Shown piece by piece: positions 19,344-31,124 of a DNA stretch of 64,000 nucleotides (position 1 is its first letter; each line of letters opens with the position of its first letter). Origin of the DNA: Falciphora oryzae (taxonomy: Eukaryota > Ascomycota > Sordariomycetes > Magnaporthales > Magnaporthaceae). The position numbers and the translations under genes are program-made. The stretch covers positions 1 to 64,000 of the forward strand of contig JNVV01000003.1 in NCBI GenBank assembly GCA_000733355.1, written 5' to 3'. Below the pieces are notes generated by a model. It was not told the DNA's origin. It worked only from the letters and a program-made list of their open reading frames with translations, and searched no databases.

Positions 19344-22297
19344 TCAGGGCCTTGGGCTGACGGCAGCAGGCCTTGGGCTCGCAGAAGGAGGTCTTGGGCT
19401 GGCCGAGGGGGTTTGGCCCAGAGTCTCGACACGACGCACTGCAGGCCTGCCAACGCCAAGATGGTCATGGTCCAAATCATCCAGGTGAGGGGTGGACATG
19501 GACCTCATTGACGTAAACGTCGCGACATTGTGGTGATGCGGCGTGTGGTGGGGACCGGGATGGAGAAGCTGCGACAATATGTTGCTGTTGGTACGATCAA
19601 TGCTTCGACTACGCATCCGCTGGATGGACGGCGTGCCTTGGTAGTGAGCGCCCGTGAAATGGGTGCCTGTCGAGATGCCCGACATCCTGCGGGCCAGCCT
19701 CGCGTCCTGAAGCTTGGCCTCGGCAAGCGCCTCTTCGTTCTTGTTGCGCGAGTCACCCGGCAGCAGGACGGCACGGTCGAGTCCATACGGCAACCCACGG
19801 TGACGGCCTCGGATTTGCATGGCGATGATAACGACCTTGCCAAACGTTGTAAACTGTGACACAAGCGATGCGTTGATGCCCGTGTACCCCAAGCTGAGAC
19901 CGACGGTTCCGTAGGCGCTGACGAGCTCGAACAGGACCGCAAACATAGAGAAATCGCCCTTCTGCAGCCGGTCGCCCTCAGAGAGGGAGAGAAGGAAGAA
20001 GCCGGTTGCGATGTACCACAGATCGAACGACAGCTGCCTCCGAAGATGGGACCCAACATACGATAGGTCGGAGCCATTGTTACCTTCCTCTTCCATGCCG
20101 GAGCTGCTGTAGACGCCCAGCGAGCTCTCTTCGTAAACGTTGGTGCGACGGACCGAGATGGCAATTGGGAAGATCGAGATATACATCATGATCAGGTATG
20201 ATGTCTGAACGGCGGGATGAAGTTGCGACACGTTGACGCTTGCGAAACCAGCCGTCCTCGTGGATGCGGCCTGGAACACGCCATTGAGGATTTTGATACC
20301 CGTAGGCATGTCGTATACAGGACCGCTGCCAAGCTGCATAGAGCGCAAAAAACTCGAGTCAGCATCGTGTCTTGTGTTTTTCGAAACAAAGAGTTGGGTC
20401 TCACAGAGACCCAAACTGAAGGAAAACTTACATCCAAGACGATGAAAAAAATCAGGTCGATGCCGTTGAGCAAAATCAGGATGCCAAACAGCCACCAGGT
20501 GGCTCCGCCGGGGAAGAGGAGGGTGAAGCAGCGCCTGGGATGGTCGAGGAGGAACCTCAGCTCCTCCCAGAGCCCACTGTGCTGGGGAATTACCCTCGAT
20601 GTCAACCAGATGATGAACCGCAGCATTATGGGGAACCCAGTGTTGCCAATGATGATGAGGAAGCTCATGACCAGGAGGGGGAACACGGCCGTGTTGAAAG
20701 AGACCATGCTGTCAGGCGTGAGCGTGAAGCCCAGGTCCATGAAGGCCGAATTCGCCGTGAAAAAGCCCCACCACGTCCGGCTCTGCGACGCTGCGTCCAC
20801 AATGGAGCCGTACTGGTCCGTGAGACGAATCCAAGGGAGCAGGCACACAACTCCGAGGACGGAAAAGCCGACAAAGTAAAAAATCAAGACCTTGGCCAGC
20901 GCCTTCAGGGATCGGTATTCAATACCGCCCACCTCGTCACGTTGGTCCTCCGACATGCCCGCGAAATTCGAGTTGCGGCCAATCGTGGGCGTCCAGCTGA
21001 GGTACGGAGTGCCTTCAATGCCCTGGTCGTGACTGAGGACCCGGCGGAGGCCGCTAAGCTGCCGCTTGCTAGACTGCGGCCGTGCGTGCCGTTGTCGTCC
21101 CCGGGTTTCGTCGTCTTCATCTCCGTTTCGCTGCGACTTCTTGCTCTTGAAGATGCGCGGGGTGCGAAACGTGTAAAAGGGAGAGAAGACATTCTTGATA
21201 ACCTCGAGGTCATCAGCCATCTCATCCCGTCTTGGCGGCTTGGCTGGCTCTTCGATCACGATGGTCTGGTGTCGGGGCTGAGGCGTCTGGTGCTGAGAGT
21301 CACTGCTCATTCGGCGAGCCTGGGGCAACCGGTGATCCGTCTCCGGCTCGTTGTCTTCGCTGCTGCTGCTGCTGCTGCTGTTATCAACCCTTTGCGGGGC
21401 CATGCCACGCTCCACATCTCGGGGCCCTGGAATGCGCAGGGTTTCGTCCTCGTTGCGCTGACGTTCCAGAATGGCCAGGTGCTCTTCGGTGGTCCGAGGC
21501 GTGGGTAGGTTTATAGTGTTATCGTCGAGTGCGTCACTCCGCTTGACCGTCGTAGCAAATTTGATGTCTCGAGGCCGGCCATCGATGGGCCGGGGCGTAA
21601 GAGGATCCACGTCCTCGTCTGGTAGGCGCAGGGAGGGGCCGCTGCCTGAGCCATTCTGCCTCGACTCTTCCGACACGGCAGGGAGGAGGATGCCGTCGTT
21701 GGTGATCCTCGTGTTGCCACGCCCGTGCATGACTCTGATGTCAGTCACGTCGACACCTTGCTCGACATCGTTGGTCTGTTCAAAAACAGACTTGGATCTT
21801 GACTTGGAAATAGTGCCTCGGCGCCTCCTGGCCTCCTTGACAATGTGCATCAGGCGCTTCTCGAACCAGTAGAGGCGCAAGAATACAACGCAAGTGTTGA
21901 CGGTGATAGGGCTGCACATCATGGCCTGCAGGTAGAGGACAGCCTGCTGGAAGGTGTTCAGCATGTTGACGTCGATCGGGTTCAGCCCGGCCTGAGTGGA
22001 CGCCCCGCTCGAGAAGAAGAGCGAGTCTATATACGAGACGGCGCCATTGCCCGACGCATATAGCAAAATGGACCCGAGAAAGGACTGTCCAACAATGTAG
22101 AGGTCTGCGCGCGCGCGCGCGCTCGTTAGCCACGTGATTCCCTCCGCATGTGGTCGCGCCTTGCAGGGTTGGGGCGAGAGTTTCGACTAACAGTGTGCGG
22201 TGATAAAGTTAAAGTGTGCCGTCTTGCCGAGAAACGAGGGCTTCAGGTTTTTAATCTGGGCCACGAGCCAGTCTTTGACGTCTCCGCGGGTCACCAT
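19344..22297 (-). CDS. trk1: Trk-family potassium transporter
   Basis: Minus-strand exons 22297-22192, 22104-20432 and 20333-19344 give 922 residues. Trk proteins carry out K+ (or Na+) uptake at the plasma membrane. The four pore loops of the MPM repeats are visible, with their filter glycines in GASTQAGLN, AFMDLGFTL, TRTAGFASV and AYGTVGLSLG. Fungal Trk signatures also occur: YLSWTPTIGRNSNF before the second repeat, LLDHPRRCFTLLFP, SIRRTNVYEE, HLRRQLSFDLW and RGRHRGLPYGLDRA. The large hydrophilic insert between repeats 1 and 2 (about 330 residues) is the usual cytosolic loop; a CAG-type run there encodes poly-serine near 21360. The first exon (MVTRGDVKDWLVAQIK..) joins to HYLYIVGQSFLG. Intron 1 ends on (GC)8 plus AG; intron 2 is gtaagt..tgcag (98 nt). 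Identification is firm; the C-terminal tail is Ser/Pro/Arg-rich. Confidence 0.95.
22107..22122. repeat. (GC)8 dinucleotide run at a splice acceptor
   Basis: Sixteen alternating G and C residues lie immediately upstream (in transcript sense) of the AG of trk1 intron 1, in the place where a polypyrimidine tract is expected. Confidence 0.9.
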
Positions 22298-25200
22298 GGT
22301 GATGGACCCAAGCAGGCTGCCACGAGGCTGGCCGCCAGACGCAGAGAGAGTCCTAGGGTAGGGCTGAAGAAGTAGTGAGGACCGCGGAGCAGAGCGGCGA
22401 GCAGGAAGCTGTCACGTATGCAGGTCCTAGTTTGGGGTAGTCAAATCGCCGGATCGCGGCCGGGGGGTCGTGACCGGTGATGGTTTAGGCAGAGGTTATG
22501 ATGTAACGATCTGGGTTCTATGCGGCCTGGTGGTTGGGCTGTAGATCTTCATGATGGTGCGGCTGGCAAGAGATCTGAGGTTCAGTAGCCAGTGCAGTTC
22601 AGCAGGTCCATTGTTATGTCGGAGATAGGTGGTCGGGTCAGGTCAAATTAGGGCGTGATGTATAAAGTCAAATGGTCGATAGGCTGCATCTAAAGGGCGA
22701 CTGATGGCGCAGTGGTCCGAAAACGGCAGAGGACAGAAGCGCGTGAGGAAATGGGCGAGAGAGGGCTAGATTGAAGAGCAGAGATTGAGATGTGTGGTGG
22801 CTCGGATTGAGGTTTATGTCGCGGACTTCTCGGGATGGACAAGGGGAAGGAACGCCAAGAAATTTGCTCGCAAAAAAGAACGGGCAGCAGGCAGGGGTTG
22901 AGGCGCGCCGCCAGGGATTGCCCGTCAAACGCACCAACAATTCCAGGGCAGCCGAGAAGGGGAAAAGAACGGGTGGATATTGGAAGTCTTTTGTGTTCCG
23001 CAGGCACGGCGTAGGCCCACTCTGCTACGCAAGAGCTGCTGGTATTTACGTGCATACAGATACATTACTAGTAGGCAGATATACGTGGTACATCAAACTC
23101 GCGGGCGCCGCAGCTGCTTGGGTGGTGGCTTTGATCGGGGCCATGGAATCCACTAGCGGGCGCCGCCACCATCTAGGCACAGGAAGCCAGGCCTTGGATG
23201 GGATGGGGTGATGGCATGCAGGTCAGTTGTTTGTTTGCCAGCCCAATCCCTCGCCGGCACGGGAGACAAGACGTGGGCGACTAGCAGCAGTCGGGTGCTG
23301 CGACGCTGACCACTTTTTCCGTTTTGGAACCACTGTGCTGCCCTTGAAGGTGGGGACGATCAATCTCGACGACGGGCTGCAGCGCCTGCTGCGCCTCGCT
23401 GGGGTGTGCGAGCATGCATGCTGATCCGTGCCATCCATGCAGCGCAACGCGCGCGCCCCCATCTGCCACCTCTTGGCCGGCCTTGTGGCCTCGCCCGCTC
23501 GGGTCTCCAGATCCCTGGTGCCGCCGCCCGCGGCAGTGGCCCAGACCACCCGCTGCTTTGTTGGCCAACTTGGCCCTTTCATGGCAGGAGGCGCGACAGG
23601 AATAGAAGGAAACGCACACGGCCGCCCAAACCTGCCTGTCCACCACCATCCCACGTTGTGCTTGGTGATGCGGTGCGGACGACACAGATGAACCCCTGCG
23701 CCCGACTCCGGGCAGCCCCAGACGGGAGCAAAATTCCCTTGCGGCACCTGCACCGACAAAGGAATCCATCCAGGGGCACCCTCCCGCCTGTTTGCTATGT
23801 TTGCCATGTTTGCCATGTTTGCCATGCCTCACGCCGTTAGAACCCTGTTCTGGCCAAAAACAAAACGCCAAAAAAGTCATGTGCCTTCTACCCCAGGTTC
23901 CAAGCCCGTCGGCTTTCAAACTGGAACGGCGAGGTGGACCAGCTTCTATTCTCCTCAGTCATCCAATTATTCGCGCAATGCGATGATGTCAGTTATGATG
24001 GAAGGACGCTCGAGGCAGCATGCTGCGCACACATCAAATCTGCGTCATGCACCCTGCCTCGAAAATCTTCCTAAGGGGGCAAAGTCTCGCTAGCCAACAC
24101 ACTGAATATCAGCCCGATGATGATATCTGACGAAACAAGATGAAAACAACACCCAAGGAGGAGAATAGAACAAGTCACCATGCCTTATCAGATGCACCAC
24201 CGTCTGCAGCCGCCAGACGTCGGACGCGGGTGTTTGTGGATCACGAAATGAACAGCGGTCGGATCCCGGCCTTTCCGTACGAATCCGATCCTTTCTTCCC
24301 TTGCTGATAACAGCAGAAGCGGCGGTTGTCCCCCCGGAAACCGGTGACGTGAGCGAGATTGCGGTATCACGAAGTTGCGCAACACGTTACTCGTGCGCCC
24401 TCACGGGCCAGCGGCGTTTCCATGCACGCCCCCTGCTAGGCTAAGCAAACATCGATCCGCTGCTCCGTCACAACCTTGCGGTTTTTTGTCCGCGCTTCCG
24501 TCGCCGTTTAGCTGTGGCTATTTCAGCACGTGTGCTTGTCGCCTGTGTCATCCGACCGGCGGCCAAAGGTGAGCCGTTGTCCTCCCCCTTACCTCGAGCC
24601 TAGCTCACATATGCGGCTTCGGTATCGATCCCATCCCCTGTCGAACGCGCAGTAGCCACCAACTAAGCATGGCTCGGGACGGCATCCACTGCACGGCAGT
24701 CATCTCAATTTTTTTCTTTCTTTCTCACTGCTTTCGCCTTGGCGGATCAATCGTTTTCATCCTTCTCCAAGCCCGAACCGAAAAACCCCCCGCTATGGCT
24801 GGATCAAGCTTATCTAGCTGGCTCCCGTGAATATCTCAACAATTATCCTCGCCGACTTTGAAATGCTAGTCGTTATTCGCCTTGTTGCACGAGTCGAATC
24901 CATGTTACTTCGCCGATCAGGCGGCTCGTCGAAGCTGAGCTGACGAATACCACGAGTGCGAGGACGCACGACACCCCTGAGTTTGTACCGCTCACGTACG
25001 ATTTGTGCACCTTACTGCATACTTGCCGCATGGCAACACCGCGCGCCGTGTACGGTGCACGAGAGTACCCAGGTGGCATGACGGATGCACCACCATACGC
25101 AGCAGAGGCGGCCAGCCGCGAGTCGTCTACACCCATGAAGCTCAGCGGAAGGCGGTCTTGTCCACGTTGTTGACCTCTCATTGCTGACTGGCCTCTGGCT

Positions 25201-26467
25201 CGTCTACTCAGGCATCACAGTGACGGAAGCCTGCCTTGCCAAGATGCTGATAAGGTGCTGTCAAAGTACACGTTGCTCCTCGATGTCGGTGTGCTGACCG
25301 CCATTCACATCCAGGCACGCTATCGCCACCGGCGTCTGGACCATTCATGATGTCTACAGACCAACTACATACCCAGATAGCATCGAGATCGTGCTTATCA
25401 CCAACTCCCTGTATTGGTGTTACCAGAGCCCAAGGAAGGCTGCAGAGACACGCAAGCAGATAGGTACTGTCCTACAGGGTTATGCGTAAGCCTTTTGACA
25501 GCAAGCATCAGTCAGACTAGAGATGTGTGATTGGGAGCCCTCCGGGGAAGGATGTACATGGGAATACATCTTCGGCACCGGCTTCGTCTCTTCAACGCCT
25601 GAGATGGATGTTGGCTACAAACTGTGAGTTTCCATTTCACAGGCAGGGATAGATGTTACATATCAACCTTGTCGAATACCCACCGAGAAGTGCTCTCAGC
25701 CACTCAGTGCAATTCATTTCTCCTGAATGCCTCTTGTCATCAGGTGTTTCCCAGATAAATTGGCGTTGACAAGCGATGCCAGTTTGGAGTTGTCTTGCAG
25801 GTAGTTCCAATACATTTGCTGTCAAACATTTTCTAGATTTAGGGCAAATGGACGAATTTCTCCGGATAATGAATGGCAGGTGGACGACGGTCCATAAGAG
25901 AATGGGATGGATCCCATGCTACAAAGCTTGCAATACACAGAGACAAAGAACCTGAAGAACACCTGACGAGGTCAAGTAGCTCAGGCATTCCTACCCGAGT
26001 TAGCATCAAATGAATGTTGATCATTGACGGTGGAGGCAGTATTCGGGGCAGCTACGCTGTCGCAACGACGAAACAATCCGCAAGGGTGGTATAATTGGCA
26101 CCCCCATTGCCCCAATTCTTTCCTGTCTTTTCCTATTCCTGTATCTTTTCCTAACCTTTTAGTTTTTCCCTTATGCCTTTTTTGTGCTAAAGGATGCCAA
26201 TTATGAACTACTGGGGGCTCCAGCTTGAGCGGTCGAAGGGTCAATGGAACATGGGGGTCAACTACCCCTTGCTCCATCATCCCAACTGCCTCGGGCGGCT
26301 AGGTTCCCCACTAAAAAGGCGGGGCAGTGGGATGCGGCCGGCTCGAGTCGACCTGACGTTTGGCAGACACTTCGCCAGTGGGCTCCAGCGCCGTCATTCA
26401 AGTTGCATTTTTTTCGGCAAAGTCGTTTTTGGAGAAGCCTCAGAGCTCGCGAGAGCCAACAGCCAAC
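22298..26467. other. Largest gene-free stretch (4.2 kb)
   Basis: This region lies upstream of both trk1 (leftward) and the CHY gene (rightward). It has a 9-bp tandem repeat at 23791-23826, CT-rich DNA around 24700-24770 and a relatively AT-rich part at about 25200-26260. Overlapping long frames at 23220-23920 arise from GC-rich low-complexity DNA and look non-coding. A 102-residue frame (25181-24873, minus) has one hydrophobic stretch but no recognisable family. No transposase or reverse-transcriptase motif was found. Confidence 0.5.
23791..23826. repeat. 9-bp tandem repeat (TTTGCCATG, 4 copies)
   Basis: The first copy is TTTGCTATG and the next three are exact TTTGCCATG. The 9-nt unit keeps frame, so overlapping frames read as repetitive peptide. 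Confidence 0.95.
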
Positions 26468-26980
26468 ATGTGGTAAGTACCTAGAAGTCATAGAGCTTTA
26501 ACCCAGGTCACGCTAACAAAGTGTTGCAAGCAAGCACATCTTGAACGCCCAGGTCTCGATCCGGTCGCCATGCTGTAAGAAAGCCGCAGATATTGAGATA
26601 TTCCTCTCCGCCGCGCCGCGTCTTGTGCCTAACCCGACCCCACACGGGAAACCCATGTAGGCCGGAAATGGTTTGACTGCGCCGACTGCCACCTGGAGCA
26701 GGAGGACCACCCACTCCGCAAGACGCTCGACATGACCTTCGCCTGCAAGAAATGCAAAAAGTGTTTCCGCAAGGATGCGACCGAGTTTGAGGAGGCCGAC
26801 GAGTACTGCCCGCACTGCGACAACCACTTCGTCCTCGATGCCCTCACTCCCAAGGCCGCCATCTCGGTCGAGGGCGAGGATGCCAGGATGGACAACCGGA
26901 TGCTGAAGGACGAGCGTGTCAAAGAGCCCAAACAGAGGACAATATTCGATCCCCAGGACGACGCAGACAAGCTAGGCTGA
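26468..26980 (+). CDS. CHY-type zinc-finger protein (Hot13-like)
   Basis: Three exons, 26468-26472 (5 nt), 26531-26574 and 26661-26980, give 122 residues. Splicing gives a start MCKHILNAQVSIRSPCCRKW, then FDCADCHLEQEDHPL, FACKKCKKCFRKD and YCPHCDNHFV, which is the full set of Cys/His pairs of a CHY zinc finger. The intron junctions fall inside Cys2 and inside the CC-RKW motif, so the family pattern itself supports the splicing. Donors are GTAAGT and GTAAGA, and a GCTAAC branch precedes the first acceptor. Proteins of this type include yeast Hot13, a zinc-binding helper of small Tim import in the mitochondrial intermembrane space; plant and animal relatives fuse it to RING ligases. No RING is seen here. 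The tail MDNRMLKDERV..FDPQDDADKLG is typical of the fungal form. Confidence 0.88.
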
Positions 26981-27277
26981 TGGCGGACACATGATATCCC
27001 CTGGTTGTGGGTGACACCAAGGAAGACGTGTGTCTGGATGAATGTTGAGGAGGAGTGCATAACGGTTGCCAGCGTAATAACTGTGGCACGGAAGCAGGCC
27101 AAAGAGATACCACGAATGGGGCACGACGCTCAAATGGATTGCATAATAAATCGTACATTTATTTGGGTGGTATCGTGGTCTAAGCCCAGTTTCTGGTGGT
27201 TCCTTGCTCGGGGCCACTTCTTCTCGACGTATCTTCCACAGGGATTCATTTCCTTCTCCCCATCTGGCGCCCGCCCC

Positions 27278-28318
27278 TTACTCCTCAGACCCGCCTTGCT
27301 CCCGAGTGAGAATGGCAGCACTTCCCGTGCCGGGTGTGCGGCCCGTCTTCTTCTTGGCCGCCTCCTCCTGCTTCTCTTGCTCGATGTTTTTGACGTAGTT
27401 CTCGATATCCTCTACGGGCAGCATCTCGATGAGCTTTCCCGGTGCCATGATGGCAATCTCGATGTTCTTGGCGCCGGTCTGGACGACCTCGAGCAGGGAC
27501 TTGATCGCCAGCCGGATCGTGTGCTCCCGGTCCATATCCTCCTGGTAGTTGCGCTCCAGGAACTCCCGCACGGTCTTGCTTGATCTGCCAATGGCATTCG
27601 CTTTCCTAAACCCCGCGCGAGACCGTTAGCTCCAGTGTGCTTCATTGACTGACAGTGAGCGTTTCTCTTTTTGGACAAGCACGTACCATGCCGAGTAGAT
27701 ACCTGAAGGCTCGGTCTGATAGAGCCTGGGCACCTTGCTTCCGTTGTCGAAACCAACGACGAGTGTGCTGATGCCAAACGGCCGGACACCTCCGCTCTGT
27801 GTGTACCGCTGCTGGACGCCAGCGACGTACTTGGTGATGTACTCGATCGTGACAGGGTCCTCGACCGTCAGGCGGTGCGACTGCGCTTCTAGTCTGGCCT
27901 TGTCGACTAGGATTCTGGCATCGGCGTTGAGGCCGGCAAAAGCGAGACAGACGTGCGTATCGATCAGGCCGATCTTGGACGGGGTGATGCGAGTGTCCTG
28001 GAGTTTCATCGCTGACCTCTTCTCGCAGCCCAGCACGACGATGTCGGCTCCCTTGACGCCAACGGCGCATGTTCCTGTTGGGGCGGCGTGAGCCTGGATA
28101 CGTCCCGGAGGGGTTCCGGACTGGCAGGGCTCGGGCCTTACCTCGCTTCACGGCCTCGCCCGCATACTCGACCTGGAAGACGTGTCCATCAGGACTGAAT
28201 ACTGCGAGCCGGAGACAAGGTGGGCTTGTTAGCAAGGTGGCGAGGGCAACGAACGGATGCACAGAGCGCGGCACCAAGCAAGCTAACCTGAAAGAGCCCT
28301 ATCGTATCCTGAAGCCAT
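27278..28318 (-). CDS. PRE6: 20S proteasome subunit alpha-4 (Pre6/PSMA7)
   Basis: Four minus-strand exons, 28318-28288, 28201-28142, 28074-27687 and 27605-27278, give 268 residues. The protein starts [24 protein letters not shown], the alpha-subunit N-terminal signature that gates the core particle. It continues [57 protein letters not shown] and [26 protein letters not shown]. All junctions restore family sequence. Alpha subunits form the outer rings and are not proteolytic. The C-terminal 50 residues are charged ([14 protein letters not shown]), as in other alpha-4 proteins, but slightly longer. It is divergent from the dehydrogenase gene, sharing a 438-bp spacer. Identification as alpha-4 rather than another alpha type rests on the [16 protein letters not shown] and [11 protein letters not shown] segments. 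Confidence 0.95.
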
Positions 28319-28756
28319 CTTGCCGCGCTAGGGTAGCTGGATGCCTGCTGAATTGGAAAGCCGGCAACGGGTTCGTAATTAAGCGTGGTGCTCTGGGACG
28401 ATGGCGAGGCCGCGACGTTGTGTTGCTTGCTGCTGGCAGAGTGGTGGACTCCGCTATTGAGGTTGCTGCTGGCGGCGGGAGTGGCAGGCGGCAGCTCTGA
28501 CGAAGCTTCGGCGGGAGGCTGACCCCAGCTTGCTCAGCTCCAGATCGCCTTCTCTGATTGGCCAGCGCGACTAGAGTCCAGTTGGGGGTGGGTATTTGGT
28601 TGCACGTGACCGCCCCAATCCAGGCCGCCCGTCAAACAGCGCGATTGGATTGATATGTTCCCCTGGTCCGAGAAAGGGGAAAATCAGAGGCCTTCTAATG
28701 TCGCCGTCCGACACCCATAGCTGCATATCGCATCGTCGGTGCCACCTACCTTCAAG
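28319..28756. promoter_or_regulatory. Bidirectional promoter PRE6 / dehydrogenase
   Basis: This 438-bp divergent spacer contains CACGTGAC at 28603-28610, CCAAT at 28615-28619 and two reverse CCAAT boxes (ATTGG) at 28557-28561 and 28644-28648. No proteasome-type GGTGGCAAA element was seen. Confidence 0.45.
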
Positions 28757-30455
28757 ATGGCGATGAGGTATGCACTCGCGCGGGCGCCGAGAAGGCCGCA
28801 AGGCACACAGCTGCTGAAGTCGCTTGCAATAGCTTCGTGTGCGCAACACCTAGCGCGACCCTGGCGCCGGTGCATCTCGACTGCCCAGTCCGAGGCAGCC
28901 ACCCCAAAACCTGCCGTCAAATTTACCAGCGAAACATACCCATCCCTCAAGCGGGACTCTCGGTTTGCGCAGCTGACGGCAGACCATGTAAACCACTTCA
29001 AGCAGCTGCTGGGCAGCGCCGCAGTCCTCGATGCTGTGACCGACCAGTCGGCCAGCGACGACGTCGACGGGTTCAACAGCGACTGGATGCGCAAGTACCG
29101 CGGGCACGGAAAGCTCGTCCTCAAACCAGGCTCGACTGAGGAGGTGAGCCAGATACTCAGGTACTGCAACGAGCACAAGCTTGCTGTCGTTCCCCAGGGC
29201 GGCAATACGGGCCTTGTGGGCGGATCGGTTCCGGTCTTCGACGAGATCATCATCAATCTCAGCCGCATGAGCCAGGTGCGCCATTTCGATGACGTCAGTG
29301 GCACACTTGTCGCAGATGCGGGCTGCATCCTGGAGGTCGTCGACCAGTACCTTGCCGACCGAGGCTACATCTTCCCCCTGGACTTAGGGGCCAAGGGCTC
29401 ATGCCAGATTGGCGGCAATGTTTCCACCAATGCTGGCGGTCTGCGCCTTCTGCGTTACGGCAGCCTGCACGGATCTGTCCTGGGGCTTGAGGTCGTGCTC
29501 CCGGATGGCACCATCATGAACGACCTGGTCAAGCTGCGCAAGAACAACACCGGCTACGACCTCAAGCAGCTCTTCATTGGTGCCGAAGGAACCATCGGCA
29601 TTGTGACCGGCGTGTCCGTCCACTGCCCGCAGCGCCCAAAGGCCGTCAACGTTGCATTCCTGGGACTGGAATCCTACGACAAGGCGCAGCAGGCCTTCCG
29701 CGAGGCCAAGGGCCAGCTCTCGGAGATTCTCTCCGCGTTTGAGCTTATCGACGGTGGCAGCCAGGACCTTGTTGCCGAGGTGACTAAAAACAGGCGGCCT
29801 CTTGACGACAAGCACCCCTTTTACTGCCTCATCGAGACAAGCGGATCCAACAGCGAGCACGACAGCGCCAAGCTCGAGGCCTTCCTGGAGAGTGTGATGG
29901 AGAAGGAGATTGTATCTGACGGCGTCGTGGCGCAGGACGAGACACAGGTAAAGGCGCTGTGGGGTTGGCGGGAAGGCGTTCCCGAGTGCGTGGGCCACTG
30001 GGGCGGTGTGTACAAGTATGACGTCTCGATCCCGCTCAAGGAGATGTACCGGCTGGTCGAGGATACCGAGTCGCGCATTCGCGAGGCGGGCCTGCTGGGC
30101 GACACAGATGACCACCCGGTAGTAGCCGTGGTGGGCTACGGCCACATGGGCGACGCCAACCTTCACCTCAACGTCGGTGTCCGGCGCTACGACGAGAAGG
30201 TAGAGCGCGTGCTGGAACCCTTTGTGTACGAGTGGATTGCCGAGCGGGAGGGGAGCATCAGCGCCGAACACGGGCTGGGCCTGGCCAAGAAGAAGTACAT
30301 TGGCTACAGCCGCGACGACGTGATGGTGGGGCTGATGAAACAGGTCAAGCAACTCTACGACCCGGTAAGCTAACCCACTTCTGTGCATAAGAATCGACCT
30401 CGGCTGCTAACGATCAAGGCAGAACGGCATCATGAACCCCTACAAGTACATCTGA
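28757..30455 (+). CDS. dld2: FAD-linked D-2-hydroxyglutarate / D-lactate dehydrogenase (Dld2/D2HGDH type), mitochondrial
   Basis: Exons 28757-30364 and 30423-30455 give 546 residues. The short last exon (after a gtaagc..ggcag intron) restores [13 protein letters not shown], the normal end of the family. The enzyme oxidises D-2-hydroxyglutarate or D-lactate with FAD. The PCMH FAD-binding core has [14 protein letters not shown] (about residue 147), GCQ-like glycine-rich [21 protein letters not shown] and [14 protein letters not shown]. The C-terminal cap has [14 protein letters not shown] and EHGLGLAKK with metal or substrate histidines. The basic first 45 residues ([18 protein letters not shown]) look like a mitochondrial presequence. 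Sequence alone does not separate a 2-hydroxyglutarate preference from a lactate one; similarity to Dld2/D2HGDH favours the former. Confidence 0.93.
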
Positions 30456-31009
30456 CGAAGCAAAATATTACGATGTGGGAGACCATAGAGGTACCACAAA
30501 CATTCGCGCTTCGCGCCTAATCTATCCCTACTCATCGGTTACCCGCAGAGCAAAATACCTGGGCATTTCTCAACATAGTTGTGTTCCATGCCATCGACAC
30601 CGGCGGCAGAGTGTCAACAACGTTGTCCCAAGCGGTCCAGACGGCCATTCATGGTATTTTAATCCGAAAAAAAAAGGAAGAAAAAAAAAAGCCCGGGAAA
30701 ATGCGCCGGTGGGCCTATGCTGGACTATGCTGGTGGTGTACAAAAAATCATAGATGAAATGCAAATTGCATCGACGAGAGGGGGGTCTGCTCGCGTCGCC
30801 ACCGGAGCCGGCCCAAGCCCGGCCGAGTGAATTCAAGACTCAGATCCGACACCGTCAGATCGCATTTGAGACTACCACCACGGCCGGATTCCCCGAGGGA
30901 TGGCACGCTCGGCAGTTCCATTGCCCCGGAAGTCGAGCTAGCCATCCGACAGCAGCGGATTGCGTAAGGCGATAGCGGCGCTTGGCCGCCTGCCCACGAG
31001 TTTCCTGAC

Positions 31010-31033
31010 GGGATCCCTCGCGGGATCCCTCGC
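31010..31033. repeat. Two tandem copies of GGGATCCCTCGC
   Basis: Exact 12-bp duplication; each unit contains the palindrome GGGATCCC. Confidence 0.9.
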
Positions 31034-31076
31034 GGGCCCTTTCACCCCGAGTCCCCGACTAACCCCTCCAACGGAT

Positions 31077-31124
31077 ACCTACCTACCAAAGTACCTCCTT
31101 CCCTAGGTACCTAGGTAGGTAGGT
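31077..31124. repeat. Inverted repeat, 11-bp arms
   Basis: ACCTACCTACC at 31077-31087 and GGTAGGTAGGT at 31114-31124 are exact reverse complements. The 26-nt interior contains further CCTAGG/GGTACC palindromes. Confidence 0.9.

Noticed and set aside
23223..23919. Two overlapping minus-strand frames of about 200 codons
   Set aside because: They lie in GC-rich DNA, overlap each other in different frames, begin in the 9-bp repeat and show no domain or codon pattern.
24873..25181. 102-codon minus-strand frame with a hydrophobic C-terminal stretch
   Set aside because: No homologous pattern recognised, no splice context and a weakly coding-like composition.
26334..26352. Restriction-site-like stretch resembling a cloning polylinker
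   Set aside because: Only overlapping NotI-like, XhoI and SalI words; the flanks are ordinary genomic sequence upstream of the CHY gene with no vector sequence.
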